A DNA stretch of 50,227 bases. Origin: a virus. Positions 1 through 7,064 of the stretch are shown in pieces. The translations under genes were made by a program, and so were the position numbers. The notes under the pieces are model-generated. The model did no database searches. It saw only the letters and a program-made list of their open reading frames with translations, and was not told the DNA's origin. How positions within the stretch are numbered: the stretch's first letter is position 1; each line of letters begins with the position of its first letter. The stretch is from positions 1 to 50,227 of IMG/VR virus record IMGVR_UViG_3300011116_001232. One strand, written 5' to 3'.

Positions 1-183
1 ATTCAGATTGCTTTGATTTATTTGAAACAGGAATATCGAATAGTTCCGGAAGTAATTTTACATGCAATAGCCAATCATAAACGGGGCACCATGTCATTTT
101 ATAAAGAATTGTTAGAAAGAAAAATACCGGTTCCAAAAATCATAATTGATGCAGTGGACAAATGGGGCGGTCCGGATTTTTAA
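1..183 (+). CDS. C-terminal fragment of unknown protein
   Basis: Frame 1 is open from the first base to a TAA at 181-183, giving 60 residues that end in DKWGGPDF. The start lies outside the window. The fragment is charged and looks helical, with no motif I recognise. It lies 39 nt upstream of the next + strand gene, so it is probably the preceding member of the same transcription unit. Confidence 0.6.
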   Translation: MQIALIYLKQEYRIVPEVILHAIANHKRGTMSFYKELLERKIPVPKIIIDAVDKWGGPDF

Positions 184-222
184 AAGATATTGTAAAAACG
201 TTTTTATCTATAAAATAAAACT

Positions 223-711
223 GTGAAGATTGGTTTCAATTGCAGCAGCTTTGATCTTTTGCATGCAGGTCATGTGACCATGCTCAAAATGGAAAAACAA
301 ATGTGTGATCATCTCATATCTGCACTGCAGGTAGATCCCACGATTGATCGGCCTGGAATAAAAAACAAACCGGTACAAAGCATTTATGAACGATATGTGC
401 AACTGCAAGCTTGCAAATATGTGGATGAGATATTGGTATATGATACTGAATATGATCTGCTTCAAATGCTCATGACTCAGAAAATAAACATTCGTTTTCT
501 TAGCGAGGAATATCGGGACAGGGACTTTACTGGCAAACAATATTGCATGCAAAATGGCATTGAGCTTTATTATCACAAACGGCGACATGATTACAGCAGC
601 AGCGATCTGAGAAAAAGAGTATCCTCGTTGGAAAGTAAAAAAGGCGAAAGCAACATAATCATACCTCAATATTCTCCGGAACTGGTAAACAAACACAACG
701 ATGGTAATTGA
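223..711 (+). CDS. Cytidylyltransferase-like nucleotidyltransferase
   Basis: 162 residues from a GTG start. The N-terminus has the HIGH-type signature of the cytidylyltransferase superfamily (H14-A-G-H17 after a beta strand and FDLLHAGH), and a serine-rich SSSDLRKR motif near residue 124 matches the ISST-like nucleotide-binding site. Known relatives (glycerol-3-phosphate or sugar cytidylyltransferases) join CTP to a phosphorylated substrate, releasing pyrophosphate. The size fits a single-domain enzyme. In phages such enzymes may supply activated sugars or polyols for surface or DNA decoration, but nothing here shows the substrate. The 3' end overlaps the next gene by 11 nt, indicating translational coupling. 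Confidence 0.75.
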   Translation: MKIGFNCSSFDLLHAGHVTMLKMEKQMCDHLISALQVDPTIDRPGIKNKPVQSIYERYVQLQACKYVDEILVYDTEYDLLQMLMTQKINIRFLSEEYRDRDFTGKQYCMQNGIELYYHKRRHDYSSSDLRKRVSSLESKKGESNIIIPQYSPELVNKHNDGN

Positions 712-1189
712 GTTTTCTGACAAGCTGGTGAATGCAGTCCGGAAGCATGCCAAAAAGCGACATGATAGCAAAGATATAAGCTTCAGGAATGCTCGGCGTT
801 TTCATCAATCTGGGGATCAGTATGAACCTCACACCGTGGGACTATTTGGCGAAGTGGCCTATGCAAAATATAAAGGGTTGAAAGTGAATACCCTTATATA
901 TCCTGTTCGGGATGGTGGAGAGGATTTTAAAAATATAGAAGTGAAAACAATAACATATTATGGACCGGGTGAACCTGAACTGAAAATACCTTTGAAAGAA
1001 TATGCTGAACGCAAACCTCCCCTGTTATATGTGCTTTGCCGGATAGATCTGAAAAAACCAAATCAGGTAGAAGTGCTAGGGGAAATAACAAGGGAGAATT
1101 TTGATAAAAAGAAAATGATTAAGAAATATGGAGAAGGTCATCATCCAGTTAATTATATTGTGCCTCTTAGCCGAATGAATTTAATATAA
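701..1189 (+). CDS. PD-(D/E)XK nuclease-like protein
   Basis: 162 residues. A conserved-looking core reads GLFGE (E51), then GEDF (D75), then IEVKT (E80-V-K82). This spacing of acidic residue, Asp and E-x-K is that expected for a PD-(D/E)XK restriction-endonuclease fold, as in small phage or mobile nucleases. The remainder is basic at the N-terminus (HAKKRHDSK), possibly DNA-contacting. It is translationally coupled to the cytidylyltransferase-like gene. The nuclease assignment rests on motif spacing only; an unrelated small phage protein is possible. Confidence 0.5.
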   Translation: MVIEFSDKLVNAVRKHAKKRHDSKDISFRNARRFHQSGDQYEPHTVGLFGEVAYAKYKGLKVNTLIYPVRDGGEDFKNIEVKTITYYGPGEPELKIPLKEYAERKPPLLYVLCRIDLKKPNQVEVLGEITRENFDKKKMIKKYGEGHHPVNYIVPLSRMNLI

Positions 1190-1190
1190 T

Positions 1191-1337
1191 ATGAAAAAAT
1201 GGTTTTATCTTGCCTTTAAAGCTTTTGTGAATGATTGCAGCGTGGGATTAACACTAATTATTATTGGCTTTATTGCCGGAATATGTTACATAAACTTGTT
1301 TCATTTTTTACAAAATATTTTCAAAATGATAAAGTAA
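1191..1337 (+). CDS. Small membrane protein
   Basis: A 48-residue ORF starting 1 nt after the previous stop. It has a basic N-terminus (MKKWFY) and a hydrophobic stretch at about residues 19-38 (VGLTLIIIGFIAGICYINLF), consistent with one transmembrane helix. The downstream ORF starts inside it in another frame at 1283. Function unknown. Position and hydrophobic pattern support it as a real short gene. Confidence 0.5.
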   Translation: MKKWFYLAFKAFVNDCSVGLTLIIIGFIAGICYINLFHFLQNIFKMIK

Positions 1338-1594
1338 AAAACGGTCCAAACAGCCTAGAGGAGCTGCTAACCCAATTTGATCAACCAATCCAACCTAAAA
1401 CAACTGAACAAAACATACAACATTATATTATTTTACAAAAAATGATAAAACTGGAAGCTGAATATCAACATAGCCTTCCAGAACAGCTTTATGTGGGCAT
1501 ATACAAGATTGAAGATGAAAAAAGGGTAAGGATAGCCCTTGTGCCATGTCTGACGCGTCCTGGTGTGTTATACGAATGTTTTAACCACAATTAA
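1283..1594 (+). CDS. Hypothetical protein
   Basis: The ATG at 1283 gives 103 residues (MLHKLVSFFTKYFQ...). An upstream TTG at 1235 in the same frame would add 16 residues but has no better ribosome site. The product is charged, with a central helical part and a C-terminal beta-like segment (LYVGIYKIEDEKRVRIALVPC). It overlaps the small membrane protein gene by 55 nt. I do not recognise the family. Confidence 0.5.
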   Translation: MLHKLVSFFTKYFQNDKVKNGPNSLEELLTQFDQPIQPKTTEQNIQHYIILQKMIKLEAEYQHSLPEQLYVGIYKIEDEKRVRIALVPCLTRPGVLYECFNHN

Positions 1595-1634
1595 AAGGCT
1601 TGAATAACCAATCGTTTAATATAATATATGGCCT

Positions 1635-2210
1635 GTGAAAGTATTGCAAAGAAGGTTCAGTGTGCAGGATTTGGAAAACCTATTCCAGGCAGATTTCAAC
1701 AATGGAATAATATATTGCAAAAAAACCGGCAGGGCTATATTAAACAAGCCTAACAAAGACGGTTATCTAAGGGTAGGAATTAAAGATGGTACGAATGGAA
1801 AGTATAAACTTTATTATATTCATGACATTATTTTTTACATGAAATACCATTGGCTTCCCGAAGAAATAGATCACAAGAATCACCTTAAAAATGATAACAG
1901 GATAGATAATCTGCAACCCAGTGACCACATTTTGCAACAAGTAAACATGCCTAAGAAAAGTGGAACTAGCAGTATCTACAAAGGAGTATGTTATTATCCA
2001 AATAAAAAAAGCAAAAAATGGAGGGCCAGTCTTCAACATCAACGAAAACATCTGAGTTTTGGTTATTATGACACGGAGGAACAGGCAGCACGTGCATATG
2101 ACAAGGCAGCTTTTGAATTATGGGGAGAATATAGTCGCCCCCATCTTAATTTTCCAAATGATATAAACAATAATATGGTACAACTGTTATTAAACCTGGA
2201 ATTGGTATAA
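1635..2210 (+). CDS. HNH-AP2 homing-type endonuclease (copy 1)
   Basis: 191 residues from a GTG start. The middle (about residues 55-95) is an HNH core of the EIDHKNHLKNDNRIDNL type: D-H, then N residues that position metal and DNA. The C-terminal part (about 113-175) is an AP2 DNA-binding domain, visible in YKGV, the K-W-R-A-S strand, FGYYDTEEQAARAYD and HLNFP. This architecture is known from mobile phage endonucleases that cut DNA to spread their own gene. It is followed by a diverged paralogue 20 nt downstream. No intron is seen around it, so it is probably free-standing. Confidence 0.9.
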   Translation: MKVLQRRFSVQDLENLFQADFNNGIIYCKKTGRAILNKPNKDGYLRVGIKDGTNGKYKLYYIHDIIFYMKYHWLPEEIDHKNHLKNDNRIDNLQPSDHILQQVNMPKKSGTSSIYKGVCYYPNKKSKKWRASLQHQRKHLSFGYYDTEEQAARAYDKAAFELWGEYSRPHLNFPNDINNNMVQLLLNLELV

Positions 2211-2230
2211 TATTTTGTAAAGTAACAATT

Positions 2231-2812
2231 ATGAAAAGAGCAATAGAAAAAGCATGGAAGAACCGGGAAGATATGTTAAAAGATATAAATCCTGATCCTG
2301 AAACTGGAATTGTACATAGTAGAAGAACAGGCAAAAGTGTGGGATATACCAATAAAGGTTATGTACGTATTTCTAAAAAAAGAAATAGAAAAACTTACCT
2401 TATAAAAAGGAGCAATATCATATGGTGGAGCATGCACCAAAAAATGCCCTCTGTAAAAATGTGTATTGATCATATTGATGGGGACACAACAAATGATAGA
2501 ATAAAAAATCTGCAGGTGCTTACCCCTCAACAAAATATTGCAAAAAAAAGAAAACCCATAAAAGGAACATCAAAATATATGGGAGTTAGATTTAAAAAAG
2601 AAAGGAATAAGTTTAAAGCTTCGGTAAGAAAATGGAGAAAAGAACATCATTTTGGATATCATGATGATGAAAAACAGGCAGCAATTGCCCGGGATAGGGG
2701 AATGATAAAATTATATGAAAAGGAAATGAAGGATACAGGTTTTCTGCCGCCTCTTAACTTTCCAGAGATTTTACAAGATAATAAAGAACTTGTGCAACTG
2801 GAATTGTTTTAA
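2231..2812 (+). CDS. HNH-AP2 homing-type endonuclease (copy 2)
   Basis: 193 residues with the same order of domains as its neighbour: an N-terminal NUMOD4-like lead (PDPETGIVHSRRTGKSVG), an HNH core (CIDHIDGDTTNDRIKNLQVL) near residues 78-98, and an AP2 domain (YMGVRFKKERNKFKASV, FGYHDDEKQAAIARD, LNFPE) near 115-180. The two are clearly paralogous but diverged. Both end with a VQL(E)L-type tail. Its stop is followed by an AT-rich gap, and the next gene is on the other strand, so this is the end of the rightward unit. Confidence 0.9.
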   Translation: MKRAIEKAWKNREDMLKDINPDPETGIVHSRRTGKSVGYTNKGYVRISKKRNRKTYLIKRSNIIWWSMHQKMPSVKMCIDHIDGDTTNDRIKNLQVLTPQQNIAKKRKPIKGTSKYMGVRFKKERNKFKASVRKWRKEHHFGYHDDEKQAAIARDRGMIKLYEKEMKDTGFLPPLNFPEILQDNKELVQLELF

Positions 2813-3083
2813 ATATTTTGTAAAGAATTCGCCCCTCATAAGAGGGCCATAAGGGAAATATAAAAAAAATTATAAAAAAATTTTTTAAAAAATTGTGGGC
2901 ATGCGCCCCGGGTTTTAAAAAAAATCGATTCTTGCCCATTAGCGATTCTAATGCCACCCCCTGCAAAACAAGCCCCCTAATATAAAACAACCACCCTTTA
3001 TAGAAGTGCCATCCTTTTATATAACGACCCCTTTCGTTATTAACGACCCCATAATGTAAAAGACTTTATATAATAAAAGAAAA
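2813..3083. other. Convergent intergenic region
   Basis: No convincing ORF. It contains long A/T runs around 2858-2893, a short GGGC-ATGC-GCCC hairpin (2897-2908) that may end the rightward transcript, and a 9-bp direct repeat AACGACCCC near 3021 and 3041. It lies between convergent genes, so terminators on both strands are expected. Confidence 0.4.
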
Positions 3084-3108
3084 GGGCGGGGATGATTAGT
3101 CCCCGCCC
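3084..3108 (-). terminator. Rho-independent terminator of the DUF932 gene
   Basis: A perfect 9-bp stem (GGGCGGGGA / TCCCCGCCC) with a 7-nt loop is followed on the minus strand by TTTTCTTTTATT. It lies 26 nt past the DUF932 stop codon. Confidence 0.85.
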
Positions 3109-3133
3109 CTTCCTGAACCTTTCCTGAACCCTT

Positions 3134-4126
3134 TTAGTTCAGTAGCATCTCCCCAAACTCCATTGCCCGCCGATTCAGTTCAGCATCCCGACCTTCAAGG
3201 ATGCTGGTCAGGCGCAGGGTAGGATCATCCTTCTCACCTTTGATGGTGCGATGATGAGTGGTGTACTCTGTCACGGCATTGTAGTTTGCCCAGAGTGTGC
3301 CCCGAATGGCACTATCCACTCCCCGACCATGAAGGGAGAGACCGCGAAGGGTATCCAGTTCGTTGATGCTCCTTGTGGAACGATCATCCGACTTGATCTC
3401 GTGGATATTGAGCACCCGCTCAAAATACTCCACGCCCTGCTTCTCACTCATTTTGGTAAGAAGCATGCGATCAAAGATGCGTTTCAGCACCTGCTGATTC
3501 AAACGCGCTTCACTGATCACTTCAGCAACGGCATCCAGTTTGCCTTCCACATTGCCAGAGTGACGAATCTTGTGATCCCGCTTGCCAGTTTCACCCATGG
3601 CCGCCGCCCAAGTGTTGGCGCATACCACACGAGTGTTTATGCTCTTGACCTGTAGGTGGCTTTTACCATTGTGGCTGTTAAACAAACCAAGGTAGGTTTC
3701 AATCTTATCACCTTGACCAATGGTGTACCCCAGTTCATCCAATCGGGCCAGCAACCATACCCGCTCACCCCGACCCAGCACTCCTGCTGTTTCGTAGGTT
3801 GCCTCACCCTCTTCGACCAGCTTGTCAAAGAAGTCAAGGGCATGGCGGTTCTGAAGAATGCTGTACCGTTCACCAACAATGCCAAGCGGTTCACCAGTGT
3901 CAGTCCGCACCGTGCTGTAAGCATCTGGTACCCGCACCATCTGCTCGCCAACCCGTGCAAACACGGGCATTTTCTCGACCACAAAGTCGAGACCACCATC
4001 CACCAACGCCTGCAGTGCTGTCACTGCACCTTCAACCACCTTGCCTAACCGATGCCAAGGGGTCAAACCCTTGCCACTGATCATGCTGGCGGTTCCGTCT
4101 TTTCGTATATACAGGTCATGTGCCAT
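3134..4126 (-). CDS. DUF932 family phage/plasmid protein
   Basis: 330 residues matching the DUF932 pattern: an N-terminal GKGLTPWHRLGKVVEG segment, then YSTVRTDTGEPLGIVGERYSILQN, the central YLGLFNSHNGKSHLQVKSINTRVVCANT block, and a charged helical C-terminus. The family is common in phages and plasmids and its biochemical role is unknown. AAAAGGAG lies 6 nt before the ATG, a strong ribosome site. GC content is clearly higher than in most neighbours, suggesting separate acquisition. A terminator follows, so it is probably transcribed alone. Confidence 0.9.
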   Translation of the reverse strand: MAHDLYIRKDGTASMISGKGLTPWHRLGKVVEGAVTALQALVDGGLDFVVEKMPVFARVGEQMVRVPDAYSTVRTDTGEPLGIVGERYSILQNRHALDFFDKLVEEGEATYETAGVLGRGERVWLLARLDELGYTIGQGDKIETYLGLFNSHNGKSHLQVKSINTRVVCANTWAAAMGETGKRDHKIRHSGNVEGKLDAVAEVISEARLNQQVLKRIFDRMLLTKMSEKQGVEYFERVLNIHEIKSDDRSTRSINELDTLRGLSLHGRGVDSAIRGTLWANYNAVTEYTTHHRTIKGEKDDPTLRLTSILEGRDAELNRRAMEFGEMLLN

Positions 4127-4247
4127 AACTATCTCCTTTTATGAATTTTGGAAACAATGTCCACCAAGTTTCCAAGAGGAAACCACTAGCGTCCAGTTGC
4201 CTATTCCAATCTTCATGAATCTATATGAGCAGATTTTACAAGGATTG

Positions 4248-4282
4248 TCCAGCTTTATTTTGCATAAATTATCCAGCTTTAT
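4248..4282 (-). promoter_or_regulatory. Upstream direct repeat TCCAGCTTTAT
   Basis: The 11-mer TCCAGCTTTAT occurs at 4248-4258 and 4272-4282 in front of the DUF932 gene, and again at 6535-6545 beside an early promoter element. On the minus strand the first copy reads AAAGCTGGACA and continues into TTGTAAAAT, a stretched version of the 20-bp early element. It is a promoter or operator candidate only. Confidence 0.35.
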
Positions 4283-4719
4283 CTGCCATACTTAAACAAA
4301 AGATTTTCCATTTCATTTATCTTTCTTGTTAAAATATCTGCTATTTCATCACTGCTACATGTTTCATCTGCCCACATTCCTTCATGAAATCTTTGCCAAG
4401 CATTACACTCATAGGTGTGATTATAATAATAACTCCAATTAACAATCATGCGTATATGATATGCCAAACCAAAATGATTCTCTTTGTCCTGGTCATATTC
4501 AGCTTCTGCAGTTTTCACAATCTCTAGTGCTTTTTCTTTTGTCATGTTTTCACCATACACTTTTTTTAAAAAGAATCGATCTTGTTTACTGAAATACCAT
4601 TTCACTTTTCTTGCTTTACATTCTTTAAAAATTCTGATAGCTTTGAGGGATGCTAGGCAGACACTATAAGCTGTGGCTGAATAGCCAGTCTCGAAGCTTC
4701 GAGCTGGAATCCCTAGCAT
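4279..4719 (-). CDS. Hypothetical protein
   Basis: 146 residues if the ATG at 4719 is used. The first 24 codons lie inside a strong nested inverted repeat (4650-4719), so the real start may be internal, for example the ATG at 4545 (MTKEKALEIVKTAEAEYDQ), which follows GGTGAAAAC. The C-terminal half looks helical and acidic. I do not recognise the family. It is 77 nt from the divergent tRNA-Gln gene. Confidence 0.5.
   Translation of the reverse strand: MLGIPARSFETGYSATAYSVCLASLKAIRIFKECKARKVKWYFSKQDRFFLKKVYGENMTKEKALEIVKTAEAEYDQDKENHFGLAYHIRMIVNWSYYYNHTYECNAWQRFHEGMWADETCSSDEIADILTRKINEMENLLFKYGR
4650..4719. repeat. Nested inverted repeat / possible structured RNA
   Basis: Outer arms ATGCTAGG and CCTAGCAT pair over 8 bp. 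Inside are CAG...CTG, TGGCT-GAAT-AGCCA, and CTCGA-AGCT-TCGAG. The layout is cloverleaf-like, but it lacks a 7-nt anticodon loop and a normal T-arm, so it is not a functional tRNA. It coincides with the start of the 4279-4719 ORF. Confidence 0.45.
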
Positions 4720-4796
4720 TACAATTTCATATCATTAAGAAAAGAATAGAAATAGAATGGTGTACCATTAAATTATTCGTTATCAGCGGTATTTGA

Positions 4797-4867
4797 TGCC
4801 GGATGGTGTAATGGTAACACTGGTGACTTTGGATCACCCTTTCATGGTTCGAATCCATGTCCGGCAA
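4797..4867 (+). tRNA. tRNA-Gln (TTG)
   Basis: Complete cloverleaf: acceptor TGCCGGA/TCCGGCA, anticodon stem GGTGA/TCACC with loop CTTTGGA (anticodon TTG), and T-arm CATGG-TTCGAAT-CCATG. The discriminator is A, and CCA is not encoded. It is isolated from the main tRNA cluster and on the opposite strand to its neighbours. Confidence 0.93.
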
Positions 4868-4879
4868 ATGTTAATGTTC

Positions 4880-4968
4880 AATGAGTTATGAACGCCCCAT
4901 ATATCCCCAAACGCAACTCATTACGAATTAATGATTTGCAGAATGTTAAATTTCAACATCTGCAAATC
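4880..4968 (+). terminator. Hairpins 3' of tRNA-Gln
   Basis: Two hairpins follow the tRNA. AATGAGTT/AACTCATT (4880-4922) is 8 bp with a 27-nt loop. At 4933-4968 GATTTGCAG-A-ATGTT pairs with AACAT-CTGCAAATC (14 bp, one bulge). The second is followed by CTTCTTT. They could process or terminate the tRNA transcript, or form a separate small RNA. The rest of 4969-5151 holds a TCTATTAGA motif (5114-5122) and no supported gene. Confidence 0.5.
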
Positions 4969-5151
4969 CTTCTTTATCAAGGACTTATTTTTCGGTAATG
5001 TCGATTTTGCAAGTCTTTAAAAATGAGACACTTGCATTTCATCATATTTTATATCAAGTGATGAATATATATGAATGCGTGTTATGGAAAGGTTTGACCT
5101 TCATCCAGGTTTGTCTATTAGACAAGTTTTTTTATTTTTTCAATGCGGGTA

Positions 5152-5373
5152 TTAATTTGATAGTATTATGCTTCGGAATGTTTTGCCTTTGTAATTGCAT
5201 ATCCACCAGGGTTCACCATACATGTTTTCACCCTTGGGATATCTCACCTCTACCTTTTTAACATCAATACATTCCTTTTTAAACACTACATATTCTTTTA
5301 TTCTTTTTCCCCGACTATCCTTTTCCTCTGGCCAATCATAAGCAGGATCCTTTTTCCATGCTTTCTTTTTCAT
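5152..5373 (-). CDS. Hypothetical small protein
   Basis: 73 residues beginning MKKKAWKKDPAYDWPEE. The ATG at 5373 comes 1 nt after the stop of the preceding gene, the natural start for a coupled gene; a longer frame would enter that gene. The product is very basic and tryptophan-rich (EPWWICNYKGK). Unknown family. Last gene of the 6503-5152 operon. Confidence 0.6.
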   Translation of the reverse strand: MKKKAWKKDPAYDWPEEKDSRGKRIKEYVVFKKECIDVKKVEVRYPKGENMYGEPWWICNYKGKTFRSIILSN

Positions 5374-5374
5374 T

Positions 5375-5587
5375 TTAACAACCTTGGCATCCAACAAAAT
5401 CACAATCACACTTTCTCTTGGCTTTATTTGATTTTTCATTGATAACTTGCTTCACTCCATATGTTTCAAGATGATCCTCTCCTATATCAAAGTCTGCAAT
5501 CTCTACAACAACTCCTGCTGGCTTGGAAACAAGTTCTGCCATGCCTCGGTTGATTTCAATTCGTATTATGTTGTTTTTCTTTTTCAT
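5375..5587 (-). CDS. Small protein with Cys-rich tail
   Basis: 70 residues. A basic, beta-like N-terminus (MKKKNNIIRIEINRGMAELV) is followed by an acidic middle and a tail KCDCDFVGCQGC, four cysteines in eleven residues, which could bind a metal. It overlaps the preceding 43-residue ORF by 32 nt, and the next gene follows directly. Function unknown. Confidence 0.6.
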   Translation of the reverse strand: MKKKNNIIRIEINRGMAELVSKPAGVVVEIADFDIGEDHLETYGVKQVINEKSNKAKRKCDCDFVGCQGC

Positions 5588-5687
5588 TATTTTTATTCTC
5601 CAGTTTTTCTATTTTACCTAATAGTTCCATCAGATTTTCATTTGCAATCTGTTCCATCATAATCTTACGCCACTCGCCGTATGTCAT
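5556..5687 (-). CDS. Very small coiled-coil-like protein
   Basis: 43 residues (MTYGEWRKIMMEQIANENLMELLG...). Its ATG overlaps the upstream stop as ATGA, and it ends inside the next gene, so it sits in the operon as a coupled ORF. The sequence is helical and charged. Too short for assignment. Confidence 0.5.
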   Translation of the reverse strand: MTYGEWRKIMMEQIANENLMELLGKIEKLENKNNEKEKQHNTN

Positions 5688-6238
5688 GCTGTTACCATCT
5701 TTTTATGGCTTGCCATGTTGTCCACGATTGCTTTTGCTTCAAGCAATGCATCCTCGTAAGGATAACCTCCGCAACTATCCATCTCTTCATTATCTTTTAA
5801 TATTGTGTAACAGTACACATTCCCGCTAATATAATTGTCATACGCTTTCACTTCGCTGCGAAACATATCCTTTACCTTTTCAATCAAGTTTTTAGTTACC
5901 TTTTTCACACCATACCAACTGCGGATTTTATTATAATCAGCATATATGCATCCTACCAATCCACTATCCCAAGGACAACTAAACCCAGTGGTATTCATGG
6001 TAATACCGCTATGGTCATAAAGATAAAGCGGAAGGGCAACAACATCTTTCTTTTTTCCAGCCAACATGTCCAACACATCATGATATATTTGCTGGATGCT
6101 TATGTTGTTCTCATCGCCCAAGCTGTATCGGCTATGCTTGCAAAGCATATTTCCTAGGTTGTCATTTTCCATTCTTGGATTGATGGGGTTATTGTCCTGC
6201 TCAATCAGTATTTCGTAACCTTTATGATTTGTTTTCAT
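5684..6238 (-). CDS. Conserved phage/plasmid hypothetical protein
   Basis: 184 residues from the ATG at 6238, chosen because AAGGAG lies 5 nt upstream; an in-frame ATG at 6265 lacks a site and overlaps the previous gene. The block LPLYLYDHSGITMNTTGFSCPWDSGLVGCIYADYNKIR is highly typical of a widespread accessory protein of phages and plasmids whose function is not established. The following part alternates helix and strand (SEVKAYDNYISGNVYCYTI). Part of a five- to six-gene coupled operon. Confidence 0.75.
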   Translation of the reverse strand: MKTNHKGYEILIEQDNNPINPRMENDNLGNMLCKHSRYSLGDENNISIQQIYHDVLDMLAGKKKDVVALPLYLYDHSGITMNTTGFSCPWDSGLVGCIYADYNKIRSWYGVKKVTKNLIEKVKDMFRSEVKAYDNYISGNVYCYTILKDNEEMDSCGGYPYEDALLEAKAIVDNMASHKKMVTA

Positions 6239-6240
6239 TA

Positions 6241-6396
6241 TTACTCCTTGTTTAAGTGACTGCAAAGTTCTTGGTAGGTTGTTTCCATTTCAGCATCTGA
6301 TAGGTCAAGTTCGTTTGCCAAGTAATTTCGATAGTCCATATCCTCAAGGGCAATCCTTGCCACTTCTTCAATAATAATTCGTCTTTCGTTATTCAT
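6241..6396 (-). CDS. Hypothetical small acidic protein
   Basis: 51 residues (MNNERRIIIEEVARIALEDMDY...). GAGGAGG lies 4 nt before the ATG, one of the best ribosome sites in the region. The start overlaps the previous stop as ATGA and the stop lies 2 nt before the next start. Acidic and helical; family unknown. Confidence 0.65.
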   Translation of the reverse strand: MNNERRIIIEEVARIALEDMDYRNYLANELDLSDAEMETTYQELCSHLNKE

Positions 6397-6503
6397 TTGT
6401 CCTCCTCGTATTCTTTTGCCATAAGTTCATCATCTTCGCCATGAATAGTGGTGAAAAGCGGGTTGTCCAACTTGTCCATGAAAGTATCCAATTTATTTTT
6501 CAT
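6393..6503 (-). CDS. Hypothetical 36-residue protein
   Basis: MKNKLDTFMDKLDNPLF... The first residues resemble the start of the gene at 6546-6737 (MKNKFDEPVKE), and the two 5' regions are nearly identical, suggesting a duplicated promoter plus start. First gene of the operon ending at 5152. Confidence 0.55.
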   Translation of the reverse strand: MKNKLDTFMDKLDNPLFTTIHGEDDELMAKEYEEDK

Positions 6504-6518
6504 AAAATTGTTCTACCC

Positions 6519-6538
6519 AATTATTTTACAAATGTCCA
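6519..6538 (-). promoter_or_regulatory. Early promoter element
   Basis: The minus strand reads TGGACATTTGTAAAATAATT, 16 nt before the start of the 6503 gene. It is one of about ten copies of TTGACATTTTGNAAATAATT placed before leftward operons. Confidence 0.65.
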
Positions 6539-6545
6539 GCTTTAT

Positions 6546-6737
6546 TTAAATTATTCCTAGGGACTCTGCAACATTCCAAGCATGGTCATAAGCTTTATCG
6601 CTAGGATTATTGTCGGTAATCTCAACATCCATTTCTCCGTCTCCGTAGTATCTGACATATGCATTATGCACTCGTCCTTCATGTTCAAATTGAAACTGTT
6701 TTGATTCTTTTACTGGTTCATCAAATTTATTTTTCAT
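6546..6737 (-). CDS. Hypothetical small protein
   Basis: 63 residues: a charged N-terminus, a beta-like middle (FQFEHEGRVHNAYVRYYGDGEMDVEIT), then a helix ending ESLGII. The leader and first codons are almost the same as those of the 6393-6503 gene. Unknown family; probably a monocistronic early gene. Confidence 0.6.
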   Translation of the reverse strand: MKNKFDEPVKESKQFQFEHEGRVHNAYVRYYGDGEMDVEITDNNPSDKAYDHAWNVAESLGII

Positions 6738-6752
6738 AAAATTGTTCTATCG

Positions 6753-6772
6753 AATTATTTCACAAATGTCAA
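6753..6772 (-). promoter_or_regulatory. Early promoter element
   Basis: Minus strand TTGACATTTGTGAAATAATT, 15 nt before the 6737 start codon. It shares TAGAACAATTTT with the leader at 6504-6518. Confidence 0.7.
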
Positions 6773-6773
6773 T

Positions 6774-7064
6774 TCAATTCTTTTTAAAAGGATGTTTGGT
6801 ATCGACAACCATATTATTCTTTGGATTGTTCCTTATCATCTTTTCACTTTGCCTATCTGGTGCTCCTATAAGATAACCCAATGCTCCACCGCCCACCATG
6901 GTAACTGCCCACATTCCTCCACCACCTCCGCACACGCTACCGACCACCATGCCCACCACCACATCGTTCAATGCTTCACCATCCCAACTGAACAACTCCG
7001 TATCTGCCCTTAATGGTAAAGATATGGCAATTGTTGAAAAGATTATATATTTTAAGTATCTCAT
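6774..7064 (-). CDS. Exported glycine-zipper protein
   Basis: 96 residues. An N-terminal signal peptide (MRYLKYIIFSTIAISLPLRA, likely cut after A20) is followed by a Gly/Val-rich hydrophobic stretch (VVVGMVVGSVCGGGGG... GGGALGYLIGAP, about 36-69) and a basic tail. Glycine zippers of this type insert in or pack at membranes. The start overlaps the stop of the preceding secreted protein as ATGA, so the two are probably made together and may form one envelope complex. Role unknown. Confidence 0.65.
   Translation of the reverse strand: MRYLKYIIFSTIAISLPLRADTELFSWDGEALNDVVVGMVVGSVCGGGGGMWAVTMVGGGALGYLIGAPDRQSEKMIRNNPKNNMVVDTKHPFKKN

Noticed and set aside
1191-2812. Intron around the HNH-AP2 genes
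   Set aside because: No group I or II core elements were found near them, and the flanking genes look complete; they appear free-standing.
4650-4719. A second tRNA beside tRNA-Gln
   Set aside because: The stems resemble a cloverleaf, but the anticodon-position loop has 4 nt and the T-arm consensus is missing.
4998-5261. 87-residue + strand ORF beginning MSILQVFKNETL
   Set aside because: It overlaps the better-supported minus-strand gene at 5152-5373, has no ribosome site and an odd Cys/Phe-rich composition; a shadow frame.
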